Positions 1 to 5,762 of a DNA stretch of 15,198 nt are shown piece after piece. Position 1 is the stretch's first letter, and the number at the start of each line of letters is the position of its first letter. The notes under the pieces were generated by a model. It was given only the letters and a program-made list of their open reading frames with translations, was not told the DNA's origin and made no database searches. Made by a program: the position numbers and the translations under genes. The stretch is from an uncultured Lachnospiraceae bacterium. GTDB taxonomy: Bacteria > Bacillota > Clostridia > Lachnospirales > Lachnospiraceae. The stretch is taken from contig CAMWNY010000020.1 of assembly GCA_947175775.1 (NCBI GenBank), positions 1 through 15,198 of the forward strand. The letters are read 5' to 3'.

Positions 1-23
1 CTTCGGATGTGTATAAGATACAG
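1..23 (+). other. Residual Tn5/Nextera adapter (mosaic end), not genomic
   Basis: These bases match the last 23 bases of the Illumina Nextera read-1 (i5-side) transposon adapter at 20 of 23 positions, with substitutions at 2, 5 and 19. The 19-base mosaic-end core (5-23) has mismatches only at positions 5 and 19 and is recognisable by the run GATGTGTATAAGA at 6-18. The i7-side adapter fits only if an insertion and a deletion are allowed. The other end of the window carries the matching outward-facing adapter, which makes library origin far more likely than a natural transposon end. Genomic sequence begins at about base 24. Confidence 0.9.
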
Positions 24-445
24 GTATCGCCTTCATTGACATAACCAAGTTTTTAACCTTCAATAGGTACATCGTGAATAGCATCGTACGAAAAAGTAAC
101 GGTTTCATCTAAAGTACAGTTTTGCTTTGCAAGCAGGCAGGTAAATATTTTCGTGGTGCTGGCAGGAAAATTTTTTTGATCAATGCTTTTGGCATATAAA
201 ATTGTATGGGTGTTCATTTCCATAAGAATCGCTGACTTTGCACCGATAGCAGGACCTTTTGGCCAGTTTTCAATATGGTCCGTCTGTATGGGAAGTGTTT
301 TGCGTTCTTCTCTTTCTGCTTCGAGATCCGGTTCTGCCGCATAGACTGTACTGCTGGTATTTATCATAGTATTTACATTTGTTGCAAATAAAAAAACAGC
401 AAGTAATATAGAGATAAATTTATATAATAGTCTGTTGTTTTTCAT
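24..445 (-). CDS. D-alanyl-D-alanine carboxypeptidase (PBP5/DacF family), 5' part, with in-frame stop
   Basis: Penicillin-binding-protein-type carboxypeptidases remove the terminal D-Ala from peptidoglycan stem peptides outside the membrane. The start at 445 gives a signal peptide (basic MKNNR, hydrophobic core about residues 10-27, possible cleavage after VYA-A near 36-37). The catalytic SxxK motif is PASTTK, with Ser96 and Lys99. A ribosome site AGGAG (complement of 459-463) lies 13 bases upstream, which is rather long. The frame hits TAA at 53-55 after residue 130 (…DVPIEG) but then continues as KLGYVNEGDT up to the adapter, which is the expected family sequence if the stop replaces one residue (Ser TCA is one base away). 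I read it as one gene cut by the window edge with a probable base error. The SxN and KTG motifs lie outside the window. Which Dac paralogue it is cannot be told. Confidence 0.82.
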
Positions 446-659
446 TATAATAACGATGCTCCTTTTACTGCCTTAAAAATTATGCAGGAATATATTTTTA
501 AGCACTCATTGGAAAACTTATATATTTTGAGAATCACTTATTTTATATATTTAGATTGTACACTATTTAAAAAAAAATGTAACTATAATAAAACGGAAAA
601 TGTATATAAATTTTTACTAAATTTTTATAATGACAAATAATGGATTAAGGAGTAAAATA
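446..659. other. AT-rich divergent intergenic region
   Basis: This region separates the divergently transcribed carboxypeptidase and trmB genes. It is very AT-rich and has no coding potential I can see. Two perfect TATAAT hexamers on the plus strand (584-589 and 626-631) could be -10 elements for trmB, but neither has a recognisable -35 at 16-18 bases. A better-spaced candidate for the minus strand is listed separately. No terminator or structured RNA is obvious. Confidence 0.6.
555..583 (-). promoter_or_regulatory. Candidate sigma-A promoter for the carboxypeptidase gene
   Basis: Read on the minus strand, GTTACA (complement of 578-583, 4 of 6 to TTGACA) is followed after exactly 17 bases by TACAAT (complement of 555-560, 5 of 6 to TATAAT). 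It would give a leader of about 100 bases before the start at 445. The region is so AT-rich that chance matches are expected, so this is tentative. Confidence 0.35.
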
Positions 660-698
660 ATGTGGACATATTTAAGGTATACAGAAATTATAGATTGA
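660..698 (+). CDS. Possible 12-codon leader ORF upstream of trmB
   Basis: An ATG at 660 preceded by a full AAGGAG (647-652, spacing 7) opens a 12-residue reading frame, MWTYLRYTEIID, ending at TGA 696-698. It has a better ribosome site and start codon than trmB itself. Its stop codon overlaps the ribosome site of trmB (GAGGTG, 697-702), and it is in the same frame as trmB, 9 bases ahead of its TTG start. Such a layout could couple translation of the two. The peptide resembles nothing I know and is not rich in one amino acid, so classical attenuation is not suggested. It could also be chance. Confidence 0.35.
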   Translation: MWTYLRYTEIID

Positions 699-707
699 GG
701 TGATGAT

Positions 708-1349
708 TTGAGGCTTAGGAATGTGACCGGTTCAAGGGAGATGATTGCGGACAGCCGTTTCGTAGTGCATGAGCCGTTTGAGAATAAAGGGAAGTGGAAT
801 CAGGTTTTCGGCAATGACCAGCCGATACAGATTGAAATTGGTATGGGAAAAGGGCGCTTTATGATGGATTTGGCGGCTGCAAATCCCAATATTAATTATA
901 TTGGAATTGAAAAATATTCGACAGTGCTTTTACGGGCAATTCAAAAAATGGAGGAAAATGCACTTCCAAATCTGCGGTTTATACGTATGGATGCGGAGGA
1001 TATTTGTGAAGTTTTTGACAAAGGAGAGGTGGCAAAAATTTATCTCAATTTTTCCGACCCGTGGCCAAAGGACAGACATGCAAAAAGGCGTCTGCCTTCA
1101 AGGCAGTTTTTGGAGCGGTATGACGCGATACTTGCAAAAGATGGAAGAATTGAGTTTAAGACGGATAATACAGACTTGTTTGATTTCGCGCTTGAAGAAA
1201 TTGAGCCTGCGGGCTGGCAGCTTGAAGCGGCGACCAGGGATTTGCACCATGATGAAAAGATGCTGGCGGGGAATATTATGACGGAATATGAGGAAAAGTT
1301 TTCATCGCTTGGCAATCCGATTTATAAATACATTATCTATCGAAATTAG
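708..1349 (+). CDS. trmB: tRNA (guanine-N7-)-methyltransferase TrmB
   Basis: TrmB transfers a methyl group from S-adenosylmethionine to N7 of G46 in the variable loop of tRNA, in the cytoplasm. The 213-residue length is normal for the family. Visible motifs are the SAM-binding EIGMGKG (43-49), the acidic GIEKY (66-70), the Asp of MDAED (94-98), the family signature SDPWPKDRHAKRRL (116-129), and TDN (152-154) plus TEYE (192-195) near the C-terminus. The TTG start at 708 is chosen because the protein then begins MRLRNVTGSRE, the usual TrmB N-terminus. GAGGTG lies 5 bases upstream, and the nearby ATG at 703 runs straight into a stop. It stands alone: a short intergenic region with a hairpin separates it from the antiporter operon. 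Confidence 0.96.
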   Translation: MRLRNVTGSREMIADSRFVVHEPFENKGKWNQVFGNDQPIQIEIGMGKGRFMMDLAAANPNINYIGIEKYSTVLLRAIQKMEENALPNLRFIRMDAEDICEVFDKGEVAKIYLNFSDPWPKDRHAKRRLPSRQFLERYDAILAKDGRIEFKTDNTDLFDFALEEIEPAGWQLEAATRDLHHDEKMLAGNIMTEYEEKFSSLGNPIYKYIIYRN

Positions 1350-1407
1350 TGTGAGAAGAACTTCTAATTTGAGATTCCGCATAGCGGAAATATGTTTATT
1401 AGTGTGA
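1345..1407 (+). repeat. 10-bp direct repeat flanking a hairpin segment
   Basis: ATTAGTGTGA occurs at 1345-1354 (spanning the trmB stop codon) and again at 1398-1407, with 43 bases between the copies. The inner segment contains the perfect inverted repeat at 1375-1389. The layout could be a small insertion with target duplication, a local slippage duplication, or chance. Confidence 0.4.
1369..1396 (+). promoter_or_regulatory. Candidate operon promoter with palindromic spacer
   Basis: TTGAGA (1369-1374, 5 of 6 to TTGACA) is followed after 16 bases by TATGTT (1391-1396, 4 of 6 to TATAAT). The spacer holds the perfect inverted repeat TTCCGC-ATA-GCGGAA (1375-1389). As DNA this could be an operator lying between the two promoter elements. 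As RNA it is a 6-bp hairpin with a 3-base loop. It is not followed by a T-run, so it makes a poor terminator for trmB. This is the only gap in front of the ten-gene operon, so the promoter should be here or upstream of trmB. Confidence 0.4.
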
Positions 1408-1428
1408 AACATGGGGGATTAAATTAAT

Positions 1429-1902
1429 ATGTATATACTGTTTTTTCTGCTATGGATTATTTTTAATGGAAAAGTAACGACGGAAATTGTGATATTTGGT
1501 CTTGTGATTTCAGCTGCAGTTTACTGGTTTATTTGTAAATTTATGAACTTTAGTCCGAAAAAAGAGTTTGCGTATGTGAAAATATCAGGGTATTTAATAC
1601 AATATCTGTTTGTTTTACTCAAAGAAATTGTTCTTGCAAATTTTGCGACGCTGCAGCTTGTATGTTCGTCAAGCCATGAGGCAGAGCCGGTATTGATACA
1701 GTTTGATATGGATTTTAAGAGCGGCTTCTCAAAATTTTTGCTGGCAAATTCCATTACGCTGACACCGGGAACCATTACCGTGTCGGTGGAAGGAAACACT
1801 TTTACAGTGCATTGTCTTGATAAAACGCTTGCGGAAGGAATTACATCATCCGTGTTTGTAAAACTCCTTGAAAAAATGGAAGGAGTGATGTCATATGTAT
1901 AG
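1429..1902 (+). CDS. mrpE: Mrp-type Na+/H+ antiporter subunit E (MnhE/MbhA family)
   Basis: Small membrane subunit of multisubunit cation/proton antiporters; it belongs to the same family as MbhA of archaeal membrane-bound hydrogenase. At 157 residues it is typical in length. Two hydrophobic segments near the N-terminus (about 1-12 and 18-36) and one near 53-72 precede a soluble C-terminal domain. The family signature LLANSITLTPGTITV is at 104-118. The start ATG at 1429 has a G-rich stretch (GGGGG, 1413-1417) about 11 bases upstream; the earlier ATG at 1411 is followed by a stop. It is the first gene of the operon and its last 8 bases overlap the next gene, which implies translational coupling. 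Confidence 0.93.
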   Translation: MYILFFLLWIIFNGKVTTEIVIFGLVISAAVYWFICKFMNFSPKKEFAYVKISGYLIQYLFVLLKEIVLANFATLQLVCSSSHEAEPVLIQFDMDFKSGFSKFLLANSITLTPGTITVSVEGNTFTVHCLDKTLAEGITSSVFVKLLEKMEGVMSYV

Positions 1903-2239
1903 CACAAATGCTGTTTTAAATCAGGCTTATGCAATCGTCCTTACCATATTTCCGATTGTGCTGGCGGTGATGGTTATTTTGTGCCTGATTCGTGCGATTA
2001 AAGGTCCGAAAACGGCTGACAGAATTGTGGCAATCAATATGATGGGCACGATTACGATGGTTATTATTGCAATCCTTGCGGTGAAGATGAATGAGGGCTA
2101 TCTTGTTGATATTTGCATTATATATGCCATGATTTCGTTTCTTGCAGTAACGCTTTTGACGAAGGTTTATATGGGAATTTATGCGGAATATAATAAGAAG
2201 CGGAACGAAAAAGACAGTACGTCGAAAAAGGAGGATTGA
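1895..2239 (+). CDS. mrpF: Mrp-type antiporter subunit F (MnhF/MbhB family)
   Basis: Three-helix membrane subunit of Mrp antiporters and Mbh-type complexes, 114 residues. Hydrophobic segments lie at about 13-34, 45-63 and 70-94. The family pattern RAIKGPKTADRIVAINMMGT (33-52) corresponds to the RxxxGPxxxDRxxA region of MrpF, and YLVDICIIYAMISFLAV (69-85) carries the Asp conserved after helix 2. The C-terminus is a short, strongly charged tail. A GGAG motif precedes the start, which sits inside the end of the E-subunit gene. Only 3 bases separate it from subunit G. Confidence 0.92.
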   Translation: MYSTNAVLNQAYAIVLTIFPIVLAVMVILCLIRAIKGPKTADRIVAINMMGTITMVIIAILAVKMNEGYLVDICIIYAMISFLAVTLLTKVYMGIYAEYNKKRNEKDSTSKKED

Positions 2240-2242
2240 AAA

Positions 2243-2575
2243 ATGATAGCGTTAGAATGGATCCGGTTTCTTTTAGGAACGTCCTTTTTGGTCTGCGGTA
2301 TTATTATTTTCGCAATAGAGCTATTTGGCGTGTTTAAGTTTCGGTATGTATTGAACAGAATGCATGCGGCGGCGATGGGTGATACGTTTGGCATCGCATT
2401 GTCGATGGTAGGACTGATTATTTTGTGCGGATTAAATTTTACATCAATTAAGATGCTATTAGTCGTAGTTTTTTTATGGTTTGCGTCGCCTGTTGCATCG
2501 CATATGCTGGCGCGTTTTGAGGTTACGACAAATGAGAAGCCAGAGGGCTTATATGAAGATCAAACGAAAAAATGA
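2243..2575 (+). CDS. mrpG: Mrp-type antiporter subunit G (MnhG/MbhC family)
   Basis: Membrane subunit of the same complex, 110 residues with three hydrophobic segments (about 10-33, 48-65, 70-87). Family features are GVFKFRYVLNRMHAAAMGDT (29-48), which corresponds to the RxHAAxxADTLG region of MrpG, and FASPVASHMLAR (80-91), which corresponds to the TSPVxAHxLAR region. The ATG at 2243 has a strong AGGAGG shortly upstream. The E-F-G order is the standard end of Mrp operons but here opens the operon, as in Mbh gene clusters (MbhA-B-C). Confidence 0.92.
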   Translation: MIALEWIRFLLGTSFLVCGIIIFAIELFGVFKFRYVLNRMHAAAMGDTFGIALSMVGLIILCGLNFTSIKMLLVVVFLWFASPVASHMLARFEVTTNEKPEGLYEDQTKK

Positions 2576-2617
2576 TTGATGTTTTGTCTGATATTAGGCA
2601 ATAATGGGGGGAATTAT

Positions 2618-2890
2618 ATGAAAGTATTTCAGATTGTACTTTTTACTTTTTTGATTGTTTGTGCGATTTCTGTTACTTTTTCTAAAAATCTGCTGAATTC
2701 TATTATTATATTTATGTCTTACAGTCTGATTATGTCGATTATTTGGATTTTATTGGAATCACCCGATCTCGCAATTACGGAGGCAGCAGTCGGAGCGGGC
2801 ATTACAAGTATTCTTTTCTTTGTGACACTGAAAAAGATTCATGCAATGGTGGAAGTCGATAAAGACAAGGATAAGGAGGAGAGAGAGTGA
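2618..2890 (+). CDS. MbhD-like protein (DUF4040), stand-alone piece of the MrpA C-terminus
   Basis: A 90-residue protein with about three membrane segments (1-20, 24-46, 54-71) and a highly charged tail rich in Lys, Asp and Glu. The motif ESPDLAITEAAVGAG (47-61) is diagnostic for the DUF4040/MbhD domain, which forms part of the C-terminal region of canonical MrpA and a separate gene, mbhD, in archaeal membrane-bound hydrogenase. I place the start at ATG 2618, behind a run of six G (2606-2611). The frame is open back to a TTG at 2576, but that start has no ribosome site and would add residues not expected for the domain. Its stop overlaps the next start by 4 bases (GTGA). Confidence 0.88.
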   Translation: MKVFQIVLFTFLIVCAISVTFSKNLLNSIIIFMSYSLIMSIIWILLESPDLAITEAAVGAGITSILFFVTLKKIHAMVEVDKDKDKEERE

Positions 2891-3849
2891 GCCGTTTATT
2901 ATCGGAACAGGAATACCGCCGGACGAAAGCATTTAAGATTAAACGCTGGTACCGCGGTGAGAAAGATCCTTATATCGGAAACGTTGAGCTGAAACCGCAG
3001 ACTCCGTATCAGGAGGATGTGGAAACTGCAAAAAAGAGGACGCACGATGAGGCAATGCTTCGGCGGATGATTTATGATATCGAGCATAATAAAAAGCTGG
3101 CGGTTTTTTCCAGGCTTTATAAAATTGTGTCTGTTCTTTTTGTGTTTGTGCTGATGGGGATTCTGCTGTATATCGTGTCATATCTTCCTCCTACGGGAAA
3201 TGCCGCAAATCCTGATAATAACGAGGTTGCGGCAAAATATATTGAGGATGGAATGAAAGATACGGGGGCAGTCAATATTGTCACGGGTATGATTTTGGAT
3301 TACCGTGCGTTTGATACGTTAGGCGAGTCTAACGTGCTTTTTGTCGCAACCTGTACCGTGTTTATTCTTTTACGGATGGACGCCAAATCGAAGAAAAAAG
3401 AGGAAGAGGAAAGCGATCGTCTTTATGAGCCGAAAAACGATATTATTTTACAAAAGGTAGCATTTTTTCTTGTACCGATGATTATTATATTCGGGATTTA
3501 TGTGATTTTAAACGGGCATCTTTCGCCGGGAGGCGGGTTTTCCGGCGGTGCGATTATCGGTTCAGGGCTGATTTTGTATGTAAACGCGTTTGGATTTAAA
3601 AAGATAGAGCGGTTTTTTACGCAAAAGACATATAAATGGATATGCTTTGCTGCGCTTTTATTTTATTGTTTGGCAAAGACGTATTCTTTTTACTGCGGTG
3701 CACATCACCTTGAGACAGGGATACCGCTTGGTACGCCCGGTGCGATTTTAAGTTCGGGGCTGATTCTGCCGCTGAACATTTGTGTGGGTCTTGTGGTGGC
3801 ATGTACAATGTATGCGTTTTATGCCATGTTTAGAAAGGGAGGTTTCTAA
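2887..3849 (+). CDS. mrpB: MbhE-MrpB fusion subunit with hydrophilic N-terminus
   Basis: A 320-residue membrane protein joining two parts usually on separate genes or in MrpA and MrpB. Residues 1-75 are hydrophilic and strongly charged. A membrane segment follows at about 78-99, then a loop ending in GMILDYRAFDTLGE (134-147), the signature of the MbhE / MrpA C-terminal region, and a second segment at 148-163. A charged linker (165-184, KKKEEEE) leads to an MnhB (PF04039) domain at about 186-316, with HLSPGGGFSGGA (211-222) and four hydrophobic segments. The start is GTG at 2887, overlapping the previous stop. The DYRAFDTLGE motif is known to lie close to the ion path in Mrp/Mbh complexes. The N-terminal 75 residues have no family match that I recognise. 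Confidence 0.9.
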   Translation: MSRLLSEQEYRRTKAFKIKRWYRGEKDPYIGNVELKPQTPYQEDVETAKKRTHDEAMLRRMIYDIEHNKKLAVFSRLYKIVSVLFVFVLMGILLYIVSYLPPTGNAANPDNNEVAAKYIEDGMKDTGAVNIVTGMILDYRAFDTLGESNVLFVATCTVFILLRMDAKSKKKEEEESDRLYEPKNDIILQKVAFFLVPMIIIFGIYVILNGHLSPGGGFSGGAIIGSGLILYVNAFGFKKIERFFTQKTYKWICFAALLFYCLAKTYSFYCGAHHLETGIPLGTPGAILSSGLILPLNICVGLVVACTMYAFYAMFRKGGF

Positions 3850-3856
3850 GGTTACG

Positions 3857-4231
3857 ATGGGCGGAAACTTGCTGGTGAACTATGGAGAGGCAGTTGCGAT
3901 GATTTTATTTGGAATTGGCTTTTCCAATCTGCTTTTGCAGAAAAACCTGATTAAGAAAATTATCGGATTAAACATTATGGATACTGCAACATATCTTTTT
4001 TTGGCGGAGAAGGGATATATTATGGGAAGGGCTGCGCCAATTGTGGTAAATAATGTGACAAGCGTGGATGCATATATTAATCCTGTGCCGAGCGGACTTG
4101 TGCTTACGGGAATTGTGGTGTCGGTGTCGACAACGGCGTTAATGCTTTCGCTTACGGTCAGACTCTACAGAAGGTATCATACGCTTGATATGGATGAAAT
4201 TTCGACGATGCTTAAGAAGGAGGGCAAATAA
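3857..4231 (+). CDS. mrpC: Mrp-type antiporter subunit C (NuoK-like, MbhG family)
   Basis: A 124-residue, three-helix subunit related to NuoK of complex I. In Mrp it sits between the large antiporter-like subunits. Hydrophobic segments are at about 10-27, 35-50 and 79-102. IGLNIMDTATYLFL (36-49) and NPVPSGLVLTGIVVSVSTTAL (75-95) match the MrpC pattern, in which PxPxALVLTxIVI is conserved. I choose ATG 3857, where the protein begins MGGNLLVNYGEAV; an open frame extends upstream inside the previous gene without a plausible start. The gap from subunit B is 7 bases, and the stop overlaps the next ATG by one base (TAATG). Confidence 0.92.
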   Translation: MGGNLLVNYGEAVAMILFGIGFSNLLLQKNLIKKIIGLNIMDTATYLFLAEKGYIMGRAAPIVVNNVTSVDAYINPVPSGLVLTGIVVSVSTTALMLSLTVRLYRRYHTLDMDEISTMLKKEGK

Positions 4232-5745
4232 TGGGCTTTGTACAGAATTTTCCCTTTTTCAGTATTTTACTGTCGTTAGGTTCAGGCGTGCTTACTTCGA
4301 TTATGAGTAAAAAAATTGCGCGTGTGTGGAATACGTTTGTGCTGATTGCAGTCACAGTAATGTCAGCGGTGCTTTTTGCTTATATGCTTGATGTGAGAAC
4401 GCCGTTTGTTTTCATGATGGGACATTTTCCTGCGCCGTGGGGCAATGAAATCAGAGCCGGGGTTCTTGAGGCAGGAATGGCGTTGTTTTTCTGTATCATT
4501 ATGTTTTTTTCCATGAAGGGCGGGGAAAAGCATATTGATGAGGAAGTGGAAGAATCGAAGATTAACCTTTTTTACATTATGATTAATCTGCTTCTAAGCT
4601 CATTGCTTGCGCTGATTTACACAAACGACCTTTTTACGGCGTATGTTTTTGTGGAGATTAATACAATAAGCGCCTGCGGTTTGATAATGATTACGCAGCA
4701 TGGGCGCACGATTGAAGCGGCGATGCGCTATATGATTATGAGTTCGCTCGGTTCCGGTCTTTTGCTGATGGGACTTTGTATTCTTTATGATATTACGGGA
4801 CATTTGCTGATGAGTAATATCAAGGAAAGTGTTGCGTACGTTTATGCACAGGGAACTTACAATGTGCCGCTTGTGGCTTCAATTGGCATGGTTTGTGTGG
4901 GACTTGCGATTAAGAGCGCTCTTTATCCGTTTCATACATGGCTGCCTGACGCGTACGGGTATTCGACCGTATCAAGTGCGGCAATCCTGTCAAGTCTTGT
5001 ATCAAAAGGTTATATCTTTTTGCTAATCAAGATATTTTTCAGGGTAGTTGGTTTTGATATTATTGTTGATTCCAAGATTGTCAATATTTTCTTTGTGTTT
5101 GGACTGGTTGGAATGATTATGGGTTCCGTAAACGCGATTTTGGAGAAGGATATCCGGCGTATGGTTGCCTTTTCTTCGGTGGCGCAGATTGGCTATATTT
5201 ACATGGGCTTTGGATTGGGGACGACATTTGGAATCGTGGCAAGTATTTTTCACATTCTTTCGCATGCGGCGACAAAATCGCTGCTGTTTATTGCGAGTGT
5301 GGGACTGACGGATGCGTCAAATAAAAGCAGTGATTTCGAAGATTTGACGGGCAGCGGTTACCGTAATCCGGTGGCAGGCATTGCTTTTACGATAGGCGCC
5401 TGTTCCATGGTTGGTATTCCGATGTTTTCGGGATTTATCAGTAAACTGTTGTTTGCCCAGGCGGCGGTACAAAACAGTCTGCTAAAGCTTTTGCCTACAT
5501 TAATTTGTCTTGCAATCAGTACAGTACTAAACGCAATTTACTTTATGAAAACGGTTATCCGTATTTATACGCCGGCAAGTACGGTGCGGTATGGATATTT
5601 AAAACGTGCGGTGGGTTCGGATGTAAAAGCGTATCCTGTCTATACGTTTTCGCTGCTGCTTTTGATATTGCTGAATATGGTGCTTGGCTGCTGTTCCCAG
5701 CCGATTGTAAACTGGATTATAAGCGGACTGGGTATGTTTGGTTAA
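4231..5745 (+). CDS. mrpD: Antiporter-like subunit 1 (MrpD/NuoN-like proton-conducting transporter)
   Basis: A 504-residue polytopic protein (about 14 membrane helices) of the proton-conducting transporter family (PF00361). It is the first of four such genes in a row and sits where mrpD or mbhH would be. The key charged residues are all present: helix-5 Glu142 (FVEI), helix-7 Lys228 (LAIKSALYPFHTWLPDA), helix-8 Lys259 (SKGYIFLLIK), helix-12 Lys405 (SGFISK), plus His345 and Lys349 (HILSHAATKS). In complex I and Mrp these form the charged axis for ion transfer. The ATG overlaps the preceding stop codon, so it is translationally coupled. The hydrophilic stretch 97-110, rich in Glu and Lys, faces the aqueous side. 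The MrpD label is by position and motifs; a phylogeny could place it otherwise. Confidence 0.9.
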   Translation: MGFVQNFPFFSILLSLGSGVLTSIMSKKIARVWNTFVLIAVTVMSAVLFAYMLDVRTPFVFMMGHFPAPWGNEIRAGVLEAGMALFFCIIMFFSMKGGEKHIDEEVEESKINLFYIMINLLLSSLLALIYTNDLFTAYVFVEINTISACGLIMITQHGRTIEAAMRYMIMSSLGSGLLLMGLCILYDITGHLLMSNIKESVAYVYAQGTYNVPLVASIGMVCVGLAIKSALYPFHTWLPDAYGYSTVSSAAILSSLVSKGYIFLLIKIFFRVVGFDIIVDSKIVNIFFVFGLVGMIMGSVNAILEKDIRRMVAFSSVAQIGYIYMGFGLGTTFGIVASIFHILSHAATKSLLFIASVGLTDASNKSSDFEDLTGSGYRNPVAGIAFTIGACSMVGIPMFSGFISKLLFAQAAVQNSLLKLLPTLICLAISTVLNAIYFMKTVIRIYTPASTVRYGYLKRAVGSDVKAYPVYTFSLLLLILLNMVLGCCSQPIVNWIISGLGMFG

Positions 5746-5762
5746 GGAGTATGGTTATCAAT

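Noticed and set aside
1..23. End of a natural Tn5-like transposon
   Set aside because: The opposite end carries an index and flow-cell sequence in library order, so a library adapter explains both ends.
530..560. Fur- or PerR-like box in the divergent intergenic region
   Set aside because: Only one half resembles the box; the rest is generic AT-rich sequence.
446..707. tRNA, CRISPR array or riboswitch in the non-coding stretches
   Set aside because: No cloverleaf, spaced direct repeats or recognisable aptamer was seen in this or the other intergenic regions.
2576..2617. Longer N-terminus for the MbhD-like protein from TTG 2576
   Set aside because: There is no ribosome site in front, and ATG 2618 behind a G-run gives the expected domain start.
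5505..5762. 86 extra residues ahead of subunit 2
   Set aside because: They lie entirely inside the preceding gene in another frame, are rich in Cys and Tyr and unlike a membrane subunit; MNELILLP at 5763 is the natural start.
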